Notes under the pieces: generated by a model | What the model was told of the DNA's origin: nothing | Database searches by the model: none | The model's input: the letters and a program-made list of their open reading frames with translations, nothing else | Translations under genes and position numbers: made by a program | Shown here: piece after piece, positions 63,700-64,000 of the stretch | How the letters are laid out: each line of letters opens with the position of its first letter | Numbering within the stretch: the stretch's first letter is position 1 | Source of the DNA: an uncultured bacterium | GTDB taxonomy: Bacteria; Cyanobacteriota; Vampirovibrionia; Gastranaerophilales; Gastranaerophilaceae | NCBI GenBank assembly: GCA_903868125.1 | Contig: CAIPUE010000049.1 | Span: forward strand, 1-64,000 | Reading direction: 5' to 3' | Length of the DNA stretch: 64,000 bases

Positions 63700-63730
63700 G
63701 CGGAATTTAAACCATTTCGTGTTGAGGTGA
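63700..63730 (+). promoter_or_regulatory. 31-bp hairpin leader before serA, shared with dapL
   Basis: CGGAAT and ATTTCG pair (one G-T wobble) around TTAAACC, followed by TGTTGAGGTGA. It matches 28 of 31 positions of the leader of dapL at 34110-34140. The GAGGTGA would be the ribosome site of serA. Confidence 0.55.
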
Positions 63731-63733
63731 AAA

Positions 63734-64000
63734 ATAAAAGTACTAATTACTGATAAAATTAATGAAGTAGCGAAAAACATATTGATTGAGGGTGAAGATA
63801 TCGAGGTTGATATTTTGCCGACAATGAGCGAAGACGAATTGTGCAAGGCAATCGTTGATTATGATGCTTTAATGATAAGAAGTGAAACAAAAGTTACTAA
63901 AAAAGTTTTAGAAGCAGGAAAGAAATTAAAAATAGTCGGTCGTGCAGGTGTCGGGGTTGACAATGTTGATGTTGAAACCGCAACTCAACAAGGGGTTATT
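63734..64000 (+). CDS. serA: D-3-phosphoglycerate dehydrogenase, N-terminal part (cut by window edge), apparent ATA start
   Basis: The frame KVLITDKINEVAKNIL, then DALMIRSETKVTKKVLEAG, then KLKIVGRAGVGVDNVDVE is the substrate domain of SerA, the first enzyme of serine synthesis. The 89 visible codons run off the right edge. Family proteins begin MKVLITD, but the codon there is ATA (63734-63736), 4 nt after GAGGTGA, and an in-frame TGA lies just upstream at 63728-63730. No ATG, GTG or TTG is in frame until a TTG about 16 codons in. Either ATA is the start or a base differs here. Confidence 0.85.
   Translation, partial: MKVLITDKINEVAKNILIEGEDIEVDILPTMSEDELCKAIVDYDALMIRSETKVTKKVLEAGKKLKIVGRAGVGVDNVDVETATQQGVI

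Noticed and set aside
63607-63846. 79-codon minus frame over the start of serA
   Set aside because: It covers a palindrome and lies antisense to conserved serA codons.

Overview
The window is a 64 kb piece of an AT-rich bacterial chromosome. It holds mostly housekeeping genes plus a set of lineage-specific proteins. I infer a gut-type, non-photosynthetic cyanobacterial relative (Vampirovibrionia/Melainabacteria, order Gastranaerophilales). The grounds are: diaminopimelate made through DapL, a GSI-alpha glutamine synthetase, a Gram-negative-like MsbA transporter, and several small proteins opening with an N-terminal tail that carries a PAF or GFGA motif. No rRNA, tRNA or CRISPR array was seen, so the placement is inference.

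Layout. 1-620: a truncated transposase-like gene, an IS-end-like sequence and a 54-codon gene. 854-4027: a large unknown membrane protein and CCA-adding enzyme. 4100-7442: a tiny hydrophobic peptide gene with an extreme Shine-Dalgarno and its own terminator, then an SF1 helicase fused to a Vsr-like nuclease. 7507-8647: nadD-yqeK. 8644-16437: a chemosensory cluster (CheA-REC hybrid, cytoplasmic-type MCP, REC-GGDEF cyclase with intact I-site, tandem CheW, HD-GYP protein) whose visible output is cyclic di-GMP rather than CheY. 16343-21597: fused class I fumarase, a structured repeat-rich spacer, mutS. 22293-24010: two glycosyltransferases. 24128-27727: pyrH-frr-cdsA-rnc-rpe. 28784-31417: metG-prfB, with prfB using the classical programmed frameshift. 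31414-36035: SDR, nitroreductase, dapL, thioredoxin-like protein, glgC. 36390-41130: unknown exported or coiled-coil proteins, an orphan MNT nucleotidyltransferase, nagZ. 41241-47349: glnA, lysS, pnp. 47575-51913: msbA-like transporter, murE, nagA. 52015-59579: gcvPB with a sigma factor, a Usp protein, nadC-nadB, lysA. 59584-64000: diadenylate cyclase, an exported-protein trio, a YitT-family protein, and the start of serA.

Together dapL, lysA and murE give meso-DAP and its insertion into peptidoglycan. nagZ and nagA fit cell-wall recycling. nadB, nadC and nadD give most of de novo NAD synthesis. Both cyclic di-GMP and cyclic di-AMP synthases are present.

The spacers are unusually informative. 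They hold a family of short palindromes ending in CCTACC, 7-bp CGTTYAC tandem repeats, pyrimidine-rich runs (one embedded in the fumarase linker), a MITE-like element whose ends match a sequence beside the transposase, a 31-bp hairpin leader shared by dapL and serA, and a recurring arrangement of a -10 box 6-7 nt before the start codon that suggests leaderless mRNAs.
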